A stretch of DNA of 55,481 nt from Clostridia bacterium (GTDB taxonomy: Bacteria; Bacillota; Clostridia; Christensenellales; QALW01), in assembly GCA_900769815.1 (NCBI GenBank), contig CAAGID010000019.1, forward strand, positions 1-55,481, given 5' to 3'. Position numbers and translations under genes: made by a program. This document shows positions 43,171 through 51,049 of this stretch, one piece after another (the stretch's first letter is position 1; the number at the start of each line of letters is the position of its first letter). The notes under the pieces were generated by a model. That model was given only the letters and a program-made list of their open reading frames with translations. It was not told the origin of the DNA and ran no database searches.

Positions 43171-43557
43171 ATGGAAAAACTTTTATCATTACTGTTCTTT
43201 TCTATAGGTGCGGTATTTGTAATTCTTGCAATTAAGAAATATGCACCTGATTACAGCGTTGTTATATCAATTTGTGCATCTTGTATGATAATATTTTTTG
43301 TTATTACTGATATAGGTGAAGTAATTGAATTTGCGAAAAATATTTTGACACAAGGTAACGTAAACGGACAATGGATAAACTCAATAATGAAGGTAACTCT
43401 CATAAGCTTTGTGGGGCAGTGGGGTATCGGAATTTGTAAAGATGCAGGAGAAAATTCTATTGCTGAAAAATTGGAAACTGCAATAAAAATTATGATATTA
43501 CTCATATGCCTTCCATACATAAAAATGTTGTTTGCGGTGGCGAATGAAATAAATTGA
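43171..43557 (+). CDS. spoIIIAD: Stage III sporulation protein AD
   Basis: A 128-residue membrane protein with four hydrophobic segments and the family block WGIGICKDAGENSIAEKLE. It begins 1 nt after the spoIIIAC stop and overlaps spoIIIAE by 4 nt. Confidence 0.94.
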   Translation: MEKLLSLLFFSIGAVFVILAIKKYAPDYSVVISICASCMIIFFVITDIGEVIEFAKNILTQGNVNGQWINSIMKVTLISFVGQWGIGICKDAGENSIAEKLETAIKIMILLICLPYIKMLFAVANEIN

Positions 43558-44636
43558 AAAAAATTCTGTTTTTGCTGGTAATATTTATTATAATTTCTAT
43601 TAATGTTTTTGCAACTCCTGATTTCTCAGAGGTTAACGATAGTTTAAATGGTGTTGTGAATGAGAGCCCTGAAGAAATAATTGAAGCAATACTTGAAAAT
43701 AAGATGAATTTCGATGGGAAAAATATTATTGAAAAAATTTTTTCTTTATTTATTGCTTCTGTAAAAAACGTACTACCGCATATCTTGAGTTTGTTTACGG
43801 TTTCAGTAATTATTTCTGTTGTTGAGAAATTAAAACTAATAAATAACCGATGTGAAAATGCCGTTATGATAGGAGGTAAAATAATTTTTACCGTAATTCT
43901 TATCAGCTCCTCATCAGTTTTTATTTCAAACTCCAAAGAATGTCTTGAGAAAATATCGGGTTTTACCGATGCACTTATGCCAATTATCATTACGCTACTT
44001 GCATCAATCGGCGCAAAAGGGACGGTTACTATTTTAGGGCCTTCACAAGTACTGTTATCATCAGTGTTGATAAATATTTGCGTTAACGTGATTTTTCCCT
44101 TGATTATTATTGGATTTGTTACCGTTACCATAAATGGAATTCTGCCAGATAATAAATTAAAAGGTATAGCAGATCTCATGAAAAACTTTTCAACGTGGTG
44201 TATGGGCGGAGTATTTATGATATATTCAGCCATTATAGCTATTCAGGGGGCGGTTTCAGGTGTAACTGACGGAATTTCCGTAAAAAGCATAAAATATGCA
44301 TTAAGTTCTTCTGTGCCGATAATCGGTTCGTCAATATCAGATAGTTTTTCATCGGTCCTATTAAGTGCATTATCAATAAAAAGTGCGGCGGGAATTATGG
44401 GAATTATTATCATACTTACCATAACCATTGCACCAATTATAAATATTTGGGCATATATTTCAATTTTAAATGTTTTCTCGGCATGTGTACATCCCTTTGC
44501 GGGAGACTTTGTATGTTCTCAGATTAAGAATATGACTCAATTTTTAAAGCTTTCGGCAACAGTTTTACTTGGTGTCAGCGTATTGTGGTTTATATATCTT
44601 GGTGTAATAATTCTTGCAGGAGGAAACCTTATTTGA
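43554..44636 (+). CDS. spoIIIAE: Stage III sporulation protein AE
   Basis: A 360-residue polytopic membrane protein with a signal-like N-terminus and about seven helices. It carries the conserved CMGGVFMIYSAIIAIQGAVSG and SSVPIIGSSISDSF blocks. The start is TTG at 43554, overlapping the spoIIIAD stop (TTGA); there is no strong ribosome site, consistent with translational coupling. Confidence 0.93.
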   Translation: MKKILFLLVIFIIISINVFATPDFSEVNDSLNGVVNESPEEIIEAILENKMNFDGKNIIEKIFSLFIASVKNVLPHILSLFTVSVIISVVEKLKLINNRCENAVMIGGKIIFTVILISSSSVFISNSKECLEKISGFTDALMPIIITLLASIGAKGTVTILGPSQVLLSSVLINICVNVIFPLIIIGFVTVTINGILPDNKLKGIADLMKNFSTWCMGGVFMIYSAIIAIQGAVSGVTDGISVKSIKYALSSSVPIIGSSISDSFSSVLLSALSIKSAAGIMGIIIILTITIAPIINIWAYISILNVFSACVHPFAGDFVCSQIKNMTQFLKLSATVLLGVSVLWFIYLGVIILAGGNLI

Positions 44637-45055
44637 TGCTGAAACAATATATTCTTTCAATAATATCGGTCAGCATAGCAGCACTGATATTTGATACGCT
44701 TCTTCCTGAAGGCAATGTTCGCAAATACGGTAATTTTGCATTTTCTTTAATTCTCAGTATTGCATTGATACAACCGGTAACATCATTCTTGAAAAGTGAC
44801 TTTGAATTAGATAATAACGTAATCAAGTGTGAATTTGATTATACCGATGCTGTTAAATCAACAGTAAATAGTATTAGCGGTTTTGAGGAGGCAGAGGTTT
44901 CCGTTGAGCATGTTGACAATAAAATTGAAAGCATAACGGTATTCTTAAATGGCGAAAAGTTATTTGAAAAAGCCGAGGAACAAGTAAAAAAAGATTTTGT
45001 AAGAAAAATGCTTTCTGTTGTTTATGGCACAGAAAACATATATTTTTCGGGGTGA
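44636..45055 (+). CDS. spoIIIAF: Stage III sporulation protein AF
   Basis: A 139-residue protein with two N-terminal membrane helices (YILSIISVSIAALIFDTLL; FAFSLILSIALIQPVTSFL) and a ring-building-motif domain (about 75-139). The ATG overlaps the spoIIIAE stop (TGATG); a longer frame has an unrelated N-terminus inside spoIIIAE. Confidence 0.9.
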   Translation: MLKQYILSIISVSIAALIFDTLLPEGNVRKYGNFAFSLILSIALIQPVTSFLKSDFELDNNVIKCEFDYTDAVKSTVNSISGFEEAEVSVEHVDNKIESITVFLNGEKLFEKAEEQVKKDFVRKMLSVVYGTENIYFSG

Positions 45056-45058
45056 ATA

Positions 45059-45577
45059 ATGAATTTATTTAAGTTAGATAAAAAGAAAAAAATAATTTTA
45101 ATTGTGTCTTTAATGATTTTAGCCCTTGTAATATATTTTTTTCCTTCAAAAAGTAATAATAAGGAAAAGGTAAGCATATCTAATAATACGGAATCAACAA
45201 AAGAGGAACAGCTTGAAAGAGTATTAAGTAATATAAAAGGAACGGGAAACGTTAGTGTTATGATTACGTATGCAAGCACATCTGAAATGGTGTGTGCAAC
45301 TGAGACGGAAACAGAAACTAACATCGTTACGGAAAAAACTGAAAACGGGGGGATAAAGGAATCAGAAACTGTAAAAGAAAACAAATCACCTATAACAATT
45401 GGTAACGGTGATGGGGAAAATGCATTAGTAATGGTAGAAAAAGAACCTGAGATAAAGGGGGTGATAGTCGTTGCACAGGGGGCAGAAAATATTTCCGTAA
45501 AAATGGAATTACAAAAGGCAGTTGAAACGGTGCTTCAGATATCACCATCACAAGTGGAAATTTTTGCAATGAATTAA
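45059..45577 (+). CDS. spoIIIAG: Stage III sporulation protein AG
   Basis: A 172-residue protein with one membrane helix (IILIVSLMILALVIYFF) and an external ring-building domain: EQLERVLSNIKGTGNVSVMITY, then KGVIVVAQGAENISVKMEL and a final VLQISPSQVEIFAMN. A Thr/Glu-rich insert lies between. It forms the ring of the SpoIIIA channel in Bacillus. GGGGTGA precedes the ATG. Confidence 0.94.
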   Translation: MNLFKLDKKKKIILIVSLMILALVIYFFPSKSNNKEKVSISNNTESTKEEQLERVLSNIKGTGNVSVMITYASTSEMVCATETETETNIVTEKTENGGIKESETVKENKSPITIGNGDGENALVMVEKEPEIKGVIVVAQGAENISVKMELQKAVETVLQISPSQVEIFAMN

Positions 45578-45589
45578 GGAGAATGTAGT

Positions 45590-46084
45590 ATGTTTAAAAT
45601 CAGCAGAAAAGCAATGGTTATTTCTTTAATGGCGGTTCTTTTATTAGTTACGGGATTTTTGAATTGGAAGTACATAGCTGCAGATAATGGCGACAAAACT
45701 GATAATGAAAACGTTATTGAAAGTGATGTTGAAACATCAAATTTCTTTACAACTTATAAAAGTGAGCGTATGAACAATAGAGAAGAAGAAATCACTTATC
45801 TTGAAAGCGTTATTGCAAATGCTTCAACTGATACTGAAACAATCAATGAAGCACAGCAAATGAAGCTTGAGATCGTAAACAATATGGAAAAAGAAAGTAC
45901 TTTAGAGGGCTTATTGGTAGCAAAAGGCTTTGAAGATGCTATTGTTACCTTTGGCTCAACAAGTGTAAATATTGTGGTTAAAGATAAAGAACTTACGCAG
46001 GCAAAGGTTGCGCAGATACTTGACATCGTTACAAATGAAACTCAGTATACTGCAAATGAAGTAAAAGTAATTCAGGCAGAATAA
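45590..46084 (+). CDS. spoIIIAH: Stage III sporulation protein AH
   Basis: A 164-residue protein with one membrane helix (AMVISLMAVLLLVTGFLNW) and a C-terminal YscJ/FliF-like ring domain (LLVAKGFEDAIVTFGSTSVN, then TQYTANEVKVIQ). It contacts SpoIIQ of the forespore. AAGGAG precedes the ATG. Last gene of the operon, followed by a terminator. Confidence 0.94.
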   Translation: MFKISRKAMVISLMAVLLLVTGFLNWKYIAADNGDKTDNENVIESDVETSNFFTTYKSERMNNREEEITYLESVIANASTDTETINEAQQMKLEIVNNMEKESTLEGLLVAKGFEDAIVTFGSTSVNIVVKDKELTQAKVAQILDIVTNETQYTANEVKVIQAE

Positions 46085-46146
46085 AAAATAAGCAGATAAC
46101 GTTTTAGTTTGTCTGCTTGAGGAGTGAGGTTTTATCTTTTCTCTTC

Positions 46147-46192
46147 AAAAAACATAACGGAGTGGCTTTGACCACTCCTTATATGTTTTTTT
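46147..46192. terminator. Bidirectional terminator after spoIIIAH
   Basis: Inner stem GGAGTGG/CCACTCC (46159-46165 with 46172-46178), outer stem AAAAAACATA/TATGTTTTTT (46147-46156 with 46182-46191). Runs of U result on either strand. Confidence 0.85.
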
Positions 46193-46292
46193 GAGACTCA
46201 CGCGGCTAAGTACCCGATTTAACGGGCAACTTGCCTTGTGCAAGGTGTTTTTTTGCACCGCACGTGTCGCTGCAAAAAACTTATTATTATAT
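46193..46292. other. Structured, locally GC-rich intergenic region, possible non-coding RNA
   Basis: The 312 bases between spoIIIAH and rpmB hold no credible gene. From about 46195 to 46275 base composition is near 50% GC, against roughly 30% in the flanks. Hairpins include CCCG/CGGG (46213-46216 with 46223-46226), CTTGC/GCAAG (46230-46234 with 46240-46244), GGTG/CACC (46244-46247 with 46256-46259) and a closing CACGCGG (46199-46205) with CCGC and GTG at 46258-46266. A minus-strand TATAAT (46291-46286) could start a transcript of about 135 nt ending at the 46147-46192 terminator. Class and strand are unknown. Confidence 0.35.
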
Positions 46293-46345
46293 ATTTTTCG
46301 ATAAGGAACAGACGCATTTTTAATTTTGTCTGCTTTAACGTTTCA

Positions 46346-46380
46346 AAACAAAAAAAAGCCGTTACAAACGTAACAGCTTT
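46346..46380 (-). terminator. Intrinsic terminator of rpmB
   Basis: On the minus strand, AAAGC-GTTAC / GTAAC-GC (about 46357-46380) with loop GTTT is followed by eight T residues. Confidence 0.8.
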
Positions 46381-46396
46381 AATTTGTGCAAATAAA

Positions 46397-46588
46397 TTAT
46401 AATGCTCTTGTAACCTTACCTGAACGAAGGCAACGAGTGCAAACACAAATCTGCTTTGGTGAGCCATCAACAATAGCTCTAACTTTCTGTACATTAGGTG
46501 CCCAGTAAGTTCTTGTATGACGGTTTGAATGGCTAACCTTGTTACCGGACATTACGCCCTTCTGACAAATCTCGCAATATTTTGCCAT
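46397..46588 (-). CDS. rpmB: 50S ribosomal protein L28, zinc-binding (C4) form
   Basis: A 63-residue ribosomal protein. It reads MAKYCEICQKGVMSGNKVSH and later CVCTRCLRSGKVTRAL; the two CxxC pairs make it the zinc-ribbon (C+) form. The middle SNRHTRTYWAPNVQKVR is typical. AGGAGGTG precedes the ATG. tRNA-Arg lies 48 nt upstream on the same strand and may share its promoter. Confidence 0.96.
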   Translation of the reverse strand: MAKYCEICQKGVMSGNKVSHSNRHTRTYWAPNVQKVRAIVDGSPKQICVCTRCLRSGKVTRAL

Positions 46589-46636
46589 AAGTGCACCTCC
46601 TTTTACGGATGATAAAAATTTTCGAGCGTTGCTCTT

Positions 46637-46713
46637 TGGTGTGCGTGGAGGGACTCGAACCCCCGACCTACTGGTTCGTAGCCAGTCACTCTATCCAGCT
46701 GAGCTACACACAC
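46637..46713 (-). tRNA. tRNA-Arg(ACG), CCA encoded
   Basis: A 77-nt cloverleaf on the minus strand: acceptor GTGTGTG/CACGCAC with one G-U pair, D arm GCTC...GAGT, anticodon stem-loop ACTGG-CTACGAA-CCAGT giving anticodon ACG, T arm GGGGG-TTCGAGT-CCCTC, discriminator A and encoded CCA. ACG (deaminated to ICG) reads CGU, CGC and CGA. Confidence 0.97.
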
Positions 46714-46744
46714 ATAAGTATCAAATTTCCTAAGCAACGGAGTA

Positions 46745-46773
46745 ATTATATAACATCCTTTTGAATTTGTCAA
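46745..46773 (-). promoter_or_regulatory. Consensus promoter of tRNA-Arg and probably rpmB
   Basis: On the minus strand, perfect TTGACA (46773-46768), 17-nt spacer, perfect TATAAT (46750-46745), about 30 nt before the tRNA 5' end. Confidence 0.88.
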
Positions 46774-46844
46774 ACGTTTTCTTAAAAAATTTTTCTTTAT
46801 TTTATTTAAACTTTGTGATAAAATATTTTAAACATTAAATAATT

Positions 46845-46861
46845 CTATCATATTACTATCA
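46845..46861 (+). promoter_or_regulatory. Possible response-regulator operator (direct repeats)
   Basis: CTATCA at 46845-46850 and again at 46856-46861, 11 nt apart. This spacing is typical for OmpR-family dimers, and the repeats cover the -35 zone of a possible -10 TATTAT at 46873-46878. The next gene is an OmpR-family regulator, so autoregulation is plausible. Confidence 0.3.
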
Positions 46862-46929
46862 CAATGACGTGCTATTATTGTATTGTAAGATAGAAATTTA
46901 ATTTATTTTGTTATGAAAGGATGCTTTTT

Positions 46930-47610
46930 ATGGCAAGAGTTCTTATTGTCGATGATGAAGAAAATATTAGAATTGGGTTAAGGGAATATGCTGAGTTTGA
47001 AGGTCATAACGTAACTGAAGCTGTTGACGGTATGGATGCGGTAAATAAATGCAAGAACAACGATTACGATATAATTATTATGGATATTATGATGCCGCGT
47101 CTGGACGGCTTTTCAGCTTGCAAGGAAATAAGAAAGACTAAAGACATTCCCGTCCTTATGCTTTCGGCACGAGGAGAAGAATATGACAAGCTTTTTGGCT
47201 TTGAGTTAGGCATAGATGATTACGTTGTTAAGCCTTTTTCACCCAAGGAAGTTATGGCAAGAATAAGCGTTATTGTTTCTCGCAGAGAAAATGCAATCAA
47301 AGAGCCTGAAAACAAACATATCATTATTAAGGGAATTGATATTGACCTTTCAGCGCGTAAGGTTTATATTGACGGAAACCGTGTTGAACTTACCCCTAAG
47401 GAATATGAATTACTTACATTTATGATTAAAAATAAAAATATTGCGCTTTCGAGAAATCAATTATTGTCCGAAGTATGGGGATATGAGTTTTTTGGCGATG
47501 ATAGAACGGTTGATACACATATCAAGATGCTGCGTAACAGTATTGAGCCTTACAGAGATCTTATTTCAACTGTCAGGGGAGTAGGTTATATTTTTGAAAC
47601 GGAAGACTAA
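46930..47610 (+). CDS. OmpR-family response regulator (second system)
   Basis: A 226-residue regulator. The receiver has VDDEE, phospho-acceptor Asp52 in IIIMDIMMP, switch VLMLSARG and Lys in VVKPFSP. The winged helix has LSEVWGYEFFGDDRTVDTH and STVRGVGYIF. ATG at 46930 follows AAAGGATG; an upstream start at 46921 lies within that site. Its stop lies 17 nt inside the kinase gene. Confidence 0.93.
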   Translation: MARVLIVDDEENIRIGLREYAEFEGHNVTEAVDGMDAVNKCKNNDYDIIIMDIMMPRLDGFSACKEIRKTKDIPVLMLSARGEEYDKLFGFELGIDDYVVKPFSPKEVMARISVIVSRRENAIKEPENKHIIIKGIDIDLSARKVYIDGNRVELTPKEYELLTFMIKNKNIALSRNQLLSEVWGYEFFGDDRTVDTHIKMLRNSIEPYRDLISTVRGVGYIFETED

Positions 47611-49069
47611 TGTTAAACTAAAAATCTGGGAATATTTCTGTATATTTGCAGTTCTTTTGCTGGTTATCGTATGGCTTTTACAAATTGCTTTTTTGAGTTA
47701 TTTTTATATTGGCTCAATGGCACGGGAAAATATGAATAATGCAAGAGAAATCGTTACACTATACAAAAAGGGAAAGCTTAGCGAAGATATAGTATTTGAA
47801 AGTGCAAATAAAAATAATATTCTTATAATTGTTACGGATAAAAAAGGATATATAAAGTATGCTTGCGATTATATGGGAAGAATTGATGCTTCTAGAGTCG
47901 GCAACTTAAATCATTACGCCAGTTCTTTGGGAGATATTCATAAAGCCATTGAAGAAGATTCTAACCACGAAATTGATTTTCGTATAGAGGATGAAAAAAC
48001 AAAGCAAAGCGTACTTTTTTATGCAGCATCGGCTGAAAATAAAGTCAATGGCGAGAAAGCATACGTTTACGTTATGTCACAGCTCGAACCTATTGATTCC
48101 GTTGTTTCGGTTATTCAGCGTCAGTTTGTTACTATAACGCTGATAGCACTTCTTATGGCGGCAATAATTGCCTATGTAATTGCGTACAGATTCTCTCGAC
48201 CCGTAGAAAAACTTACTCAGGCAGCAAGGGAACTTGCAATGGGAAACACCTCCGTAAATTTTGAAACGGAAGAAGCATTTGGAGAAATTTCCGATCTTTC
48301 AAAAGCACTTAATTATGCAACGGAAGAAATTGCAAAATCTGCCGAATTCAGGCGTGAGCTTATGGCAAATGTATCTCACGATTTAAGAACGCCGTTAACA
48401 ATGATTAAAATGTATGCCGAAATGATACGTGATATTTCGGGGGATAATAAAGAAAAACGAGAGAAAAATCTTAAGACTATTATAGATGAAACTGATAGAC
48501 TTTCACTTCTTGTTAATGATATACTTGAATTATCAAAAATTGAATCATCAAAGAGAAAATTTGAAATAAAAGCATTTGATATTTCAAAAACTATTACAAA
48601 TATTCTTGAAAAATTCTCTGTTTTAGTCGAAAGAGGTTACCGTTTTGAATTTGAAGCACCTCAGCAAACTTACGTTTTAGGTGATGAAGCCAGAATTGAA
48701 CAGGTAATATATAATCTTTTGTCAAATGCAATAAATTATACAGGTGAGGATAAACGTGTAATTATTCGTGTAACCAAAAAATTTGATTGTGCAAAAATTG
48801 AAATAATTGATACAGGCAACGGCATTGCAAAGGAAGACCTGGCAAATATATGGGACAGATATTACAGAGCAAAAACACACGTGCGTTCACAAGTTGGAAC
48901 AGGTCTTGGACTTTCCATTGTTAAGACCATTCTCATTGGTCATAATGCCGATTTCGGTATTGAAAGCACTGTTGGTATTGGTTCTGATTTCTGGTTTGAA
49001 TTAAAATTACCTGAAAATTCCTCTAATAAAGTACTTCGCCTTGCAGATAATAATAACGTAAGTGATTAA
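47594..49069 (+). CDS. Membrane sensor histidine kinase (second system)
   Basis: The 491 residues contain a helix at about 12-35, an external domain, a second helix (about 175-198), a HAMP domain, HisKA with phospho-acceptor His262 in NVSHDLRTPL, and an HATPase domain (NLLSNAINYT, DTGNGIA, GTGLGLSIV). The start is TTG at 47594 overlapping the regulator gene; no ATG fits. The ligand is unknown. A spore-protein gene follows, but no shared promoter is implied. Confidence 0.92.
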   Translation: MKRKTNVKLKIWEYFCIFAVLLLVIVWLLQIAFLSYFYIGSMARENMNNAREIVTLYKKGKLSEDIVFESANKNNILIIVTDKKGYIKYACDYMGRIDASRVGNLNHYASSLGDIHKAIEEDSNHEIDFRIEDEKTKQSVLFYAASAENKVNGEKAYVYVMSQLEPIDSVVSVIQRQFVTITLIALLMAAIIAYVIAYRFSRPVEKLTQAARELAMGNTSVNFETEEAFGEISDLSKALNYATEEIAKSAEFRRELMANVSHDLRTPLTMIKMYAEMIRDISGDNKEKREKNLKTIIDETDRLSLLVNDILELSKIESSKRKFEIKAFDISKTITNILEKFSVLVERGYRFEFEAPQQTYVLGDEARIEQVIYNLLSNAINYTGEDKRVIIRVTKKFDCAKIEIIDTGNGIAKEDLANIWDRYYRAKTHVRSQVGTGLGLSIVKTILIGHNADFGIESTVGIGSDFWFELKLPENSSNKVLRLADNNNVSD

Positions 49070-49107
49070 AAGTTGCTTATAAAATAAAAACGGAGCGAAT
49101 ACGATTT

Positions 49108-49266
49108 ATGTCAAAAATGTCTATGGCACTGAAGCATGAAATTGCAAAAGAATTAGGCGTATATGATACAGTAAAAAATCACGGTTGGGGAGAGGTTTCC
49201 TCAAGAGATTGCGGTCATATGGTTACTAAGGCAATTGAAATTGCTGAGCGAAATATCAATAAATAA
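49108..49266 (+). CDS. Alpha/beta-type small acid-soluble spore protein, short form
   Basis: A 52-residue protein: MALKHEIAKELGVYD matches the KYEIAxELG segment of alpha/beta SASPs, which also holds the germination-protease site. WGEVSSRDCGHMVTKAIEIAE matches the conserved C-terminal WGxLTSRxxGxxVxxMI block. These proteins coat spore DNA and protect it from UV. It is shorter than the common 60-70 residues because the N-terminus is trimmed, and the usual GSVGG is replaced by CGH. A GGAG lies 12 nt upstream, longer than ideal. Confidence 0.82.
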   Translation: MSKMSMALKHEIAKELGVYDTVKNHGWGEVSSRDCGHMVTKAIEIAERNINK

Positions 49267-49275
49267 CTTTAAGAG

Positions 49276-49302
49276 GCGGGGCGCGAAGGTGCTCCGCTTT
49301 TT
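49276..49302 (+). terminator. Intrinsic terminator of the spore protein gene
   Basis: Seven-bp stem GCGGGGC/GCTCCGC (49276-49282 with 49291-49297, one G-U pair) followed by five T residues. Confidence 0.85.
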
Positions 49303-49303
49303 C

Positions 49304-49331
49304 TCATAAAGGGCACTTCTTTTGCATAATA
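49304..49331 (+). promoter_or_regulatory. Possible sigma-G-like promoter of the small SH3 protein
   Basis: CATAATA (49325-49331) fits the sigma-G -10 pattern CAWNRTA, with TCATA (49304-49308), one mismatch from GNATR, 16 nt upstream. It directly follows the terminator of a spore protein gene. Tentative. Confidence 0.35.
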
Positions 49332-49355
49332 TTTGTTAAAAGGGGTGTTTTCTTT

Positions 49356-49667
49356 ATGTATAAAACCGGTAATTATATTTTGTATAAAGAACATATGAAT
49401 TTTCGTCTTGAGCCAAAAGTAAACTCAAAAGCAATAGGAATTATTCCTATGGGAACGTGTATTGAAGTAACAGAAACTAAAGATAATTGGGGGAAAACAA
49501 AAATTATGAATTTGGAGGGTTGGTGTTGCATAAGCGAATGTTTTGCAAAGCCCGTATGTCTTTGTGAAAACAATGAATGCTGCTACTATGAAAGGTATTT
49601 GAAACTTGAAAAACAATATTGTGAATTGCAAAGTAAATTTGACAAAATATCAGATTTATTAAAATAA
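49356..49667 (+). CDS. Small Cys-rich SH3-like protein
   Basis: A 103-residue protein with a bacterial SH3 domain at about 10-60 (MNFRLEPKVNSKAIGIIPMG, then WGKTKIMNLEGWCCI) and a Cys-rich segment (CISECFAKPVCLCENNECCYY), ending in a short coiled coil. There is no signal peptide. Eight cysteines in the middle third suggest metal binding or cross-linking, as in some spore coat proteins; this is inference. AAAGGGGTG precedes the ATG. Confidence 0.7.
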   Translation: MYKTGNYILYKEHMNFRLEPKVNSKAIGIIPMGTCIEVTETKDNWGKTKIMNLEGWCCISECFAKPVCLCENNECCYYERYLKLEKQYCELQSKFDKISDLLK

Positions 49668-49672
49668 TTTAA

Positions 49673-49701
49673 TTGCTAATATGTGTATAATATGATATAA
49701 T
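49673..49701 (+). promoter_or_regulatory. Promoter of the CapA-like gene
   Basis: TTGCTA (49673-49678), 17-nt spacer, TATAAT (49696-49701) with an extended -10 TG at 49693-49694; the start is 43 nt downstream. Confidence 0.75.
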
Positions 49702-49743
49702 CAGCGTAAAGAATATAGTAAAATCTTTATAGGAGTTGATTAT

Positions 49744-51006
49744 ATGAGTGGCTTTAGAAATTACCATTTTCGCTATATAAAAAGTGTTCTTTATGCCCTT
49801 GTTTCCATAGCATTGATAGTGTTTCTTGTTATTTATGCAGTTAACAATGTAAATTTTAATCAAGGTGGTTCGGAGATTGCGGAAGAACCAACACCTCGTC
49901 CTACTGAAAACAATTTAAATAAAATCAAGATTCAACTTGTTGGTGATGTTGTTCTTAATGATACACTTATTTCAAACAACAGCAATGCTTATGGTGAATA
50001 TAATTTTGATAACTGTTTTTCTACTATCGCATCAAACATTGACGGAGACGTTGTAATTTTTAATCTTGAAGGAGTAATTGATGCAAATAAAGACGGCACA
50101 CAAATAGCAGGTGCACCTATTTATAATTATCCGAAAGAAATTGCAATGTCTGCTTACAAAGCAGGCTTCAATGTTTGTATTACTGCCAACGACCGTGCAT
50201 CCTATTTCGGCAATGAAGGAATCAAAAATAACGTTGAAAACTTAAGAGATATTGGTTTGCTTGTTTCAGGGAGCTCTTTGAAAGGTGAAAAGAATTATGT
50301 CATTAAGGAGTTTAATAGTGTAAAGGTGGCTGTTCTTGCTTACACAGATAAGCTTATTAATTTTGATGAAATTGATACCGACTGTATTGCCAGCGTTGAT
50401 TTTTATGATGTTGAAGGCACAATGGATCGCATAGAAGCAGATGTTGTTTCCGCTAAAGAGGAAGGTGCCGAGATTATAATTGCTTCCATGCATTGGGGTG
50501 ATGAACTTGCCTCAAAAGTTACTGATGACCAGCGTGAACTTGCCGAAAAAATGGTAAAAAGCGGTGTTGATATTATTTACGGTACCCGTTCGCATGTTTT
50601 TCAGCCTGTAACGTACAAGAATATTATTGATGATTCGGGCGAAAGTAAAAATGTTATCGTTGCATATTCAATGGGAAATTTCTTATCGCAGCCCACAATT
50701 ACAAGCGGACAGAAAACCCAACAGAGCGGTATTTTGAATATTTACGTTGAAAGAGATACTGAAGGCAAAGCTTATATTTCAAGTGCAGAATGTATGCCCA
50801 TTTATATATATGCAAAAGCTTTAGATAGTGTTGGGACAAATTATGCATACTCTATTTTACCTGCAACGGAGTATGCCCTTTCGGAAACAAGGCCTGAAAT
50901 TTTTCTTAATGATGAAAATTGGGAAAACTGTAAAACAGCATATAAAAATATGAAAGAAATAGTTGAAGAAAGCTCTGCTAACGGAATACCTCTCGGCTTG
51001 AGATAA
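49744..51006 (+). CDS. CapA-family (poly-gamma-glutamate type) metallophosphatase-like protein
   Basis: A 420-residue protein with one N-terminal membrane helix (about 16-36) and an external CapA domain: IQLVGDVVLND, VVIFNLEGVID, the mid-block IIASMHWGDE and the late DIIYGTRSHVFQPV with YSMGNFLSQP. CapA/PgsA proteins take part in poly-gamma-glutamate export, yet many family members occur alone, as here, with unknown roles. GGAG precedes the ATG. It has its own promoter and terminator. Confidence 0.9.
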   Translation: MSGFRNYHFRYIKSVLYALVSIALIVFLVIYAVNNVNFNQGGSEIAEEPTPRPTENNLNKIKIQLVGDVVLNDTLISNNSNAYGEYNFDNCFSTIASNIDGDVVIFNLEGVIDANKDGTQIAGAPIYNYPKEIAMSAYKAGFNVCITANDRASYFGNEGIKNNVENLRDIGLLVSGSSLKGEKNYVIKEFNSVKVAVLAYTDKLINFDEIDTDCIASVDFYDVEGTMDRIEADVVSAKEEGAEIIIASMHWGDELASKVTDDQRELAEKMVKSGVDIIYGTRSHVFQPVTYKNIIDDSGESKNVIVAYSMGNFLSQPTITSGQKTQQSGILNIYVERDTEGKAYISSAECMPIYIYAKALDSVGTNYAYSILPATEYALSETRPEIFLNDENWENCKTAYKNMKEIVEESSANGIPLGLR

Positions 51007-51012
51007 ATACAC

Positions 51013-51036
51013 AGCCACCGTGAAGGTGGCTTTTTT
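51013..51036 (+). terminator. Terminator between the CapA-like gene and the next gene
   Basis: Seven-bp stem AGCCACC/GGTGGCT (51013-51019 with 51025-51031), 5-nt loop, six T residues. The ribosome site of the next gene follows at once. Confidence 0.88.
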
Positions 51037-51049
51037 AGGAGTATGTACA

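Noticed and set aside
43502..44233. Long minus-strand open frame of 243 codons
   Set aside because: It lies wholly opposite spoIIIAD/spoIIIAE and has no ribosome site; it is a shadow of a hydrophobic protein gene.
46090..46118. Hairpin AAGCAGA/TCTGCTT as the spoIIIA terminator
   Set aside because: It has no T-run after the stem; the hairpin at 46147-46192 is a far better terminator.
46219..46494. Minus-strand 91-codon frame between spoIIIAH and rpmB
   Set aside because: It overlaps rpmB in another frame and runs through a terminator and hairpins; no ribosome site.
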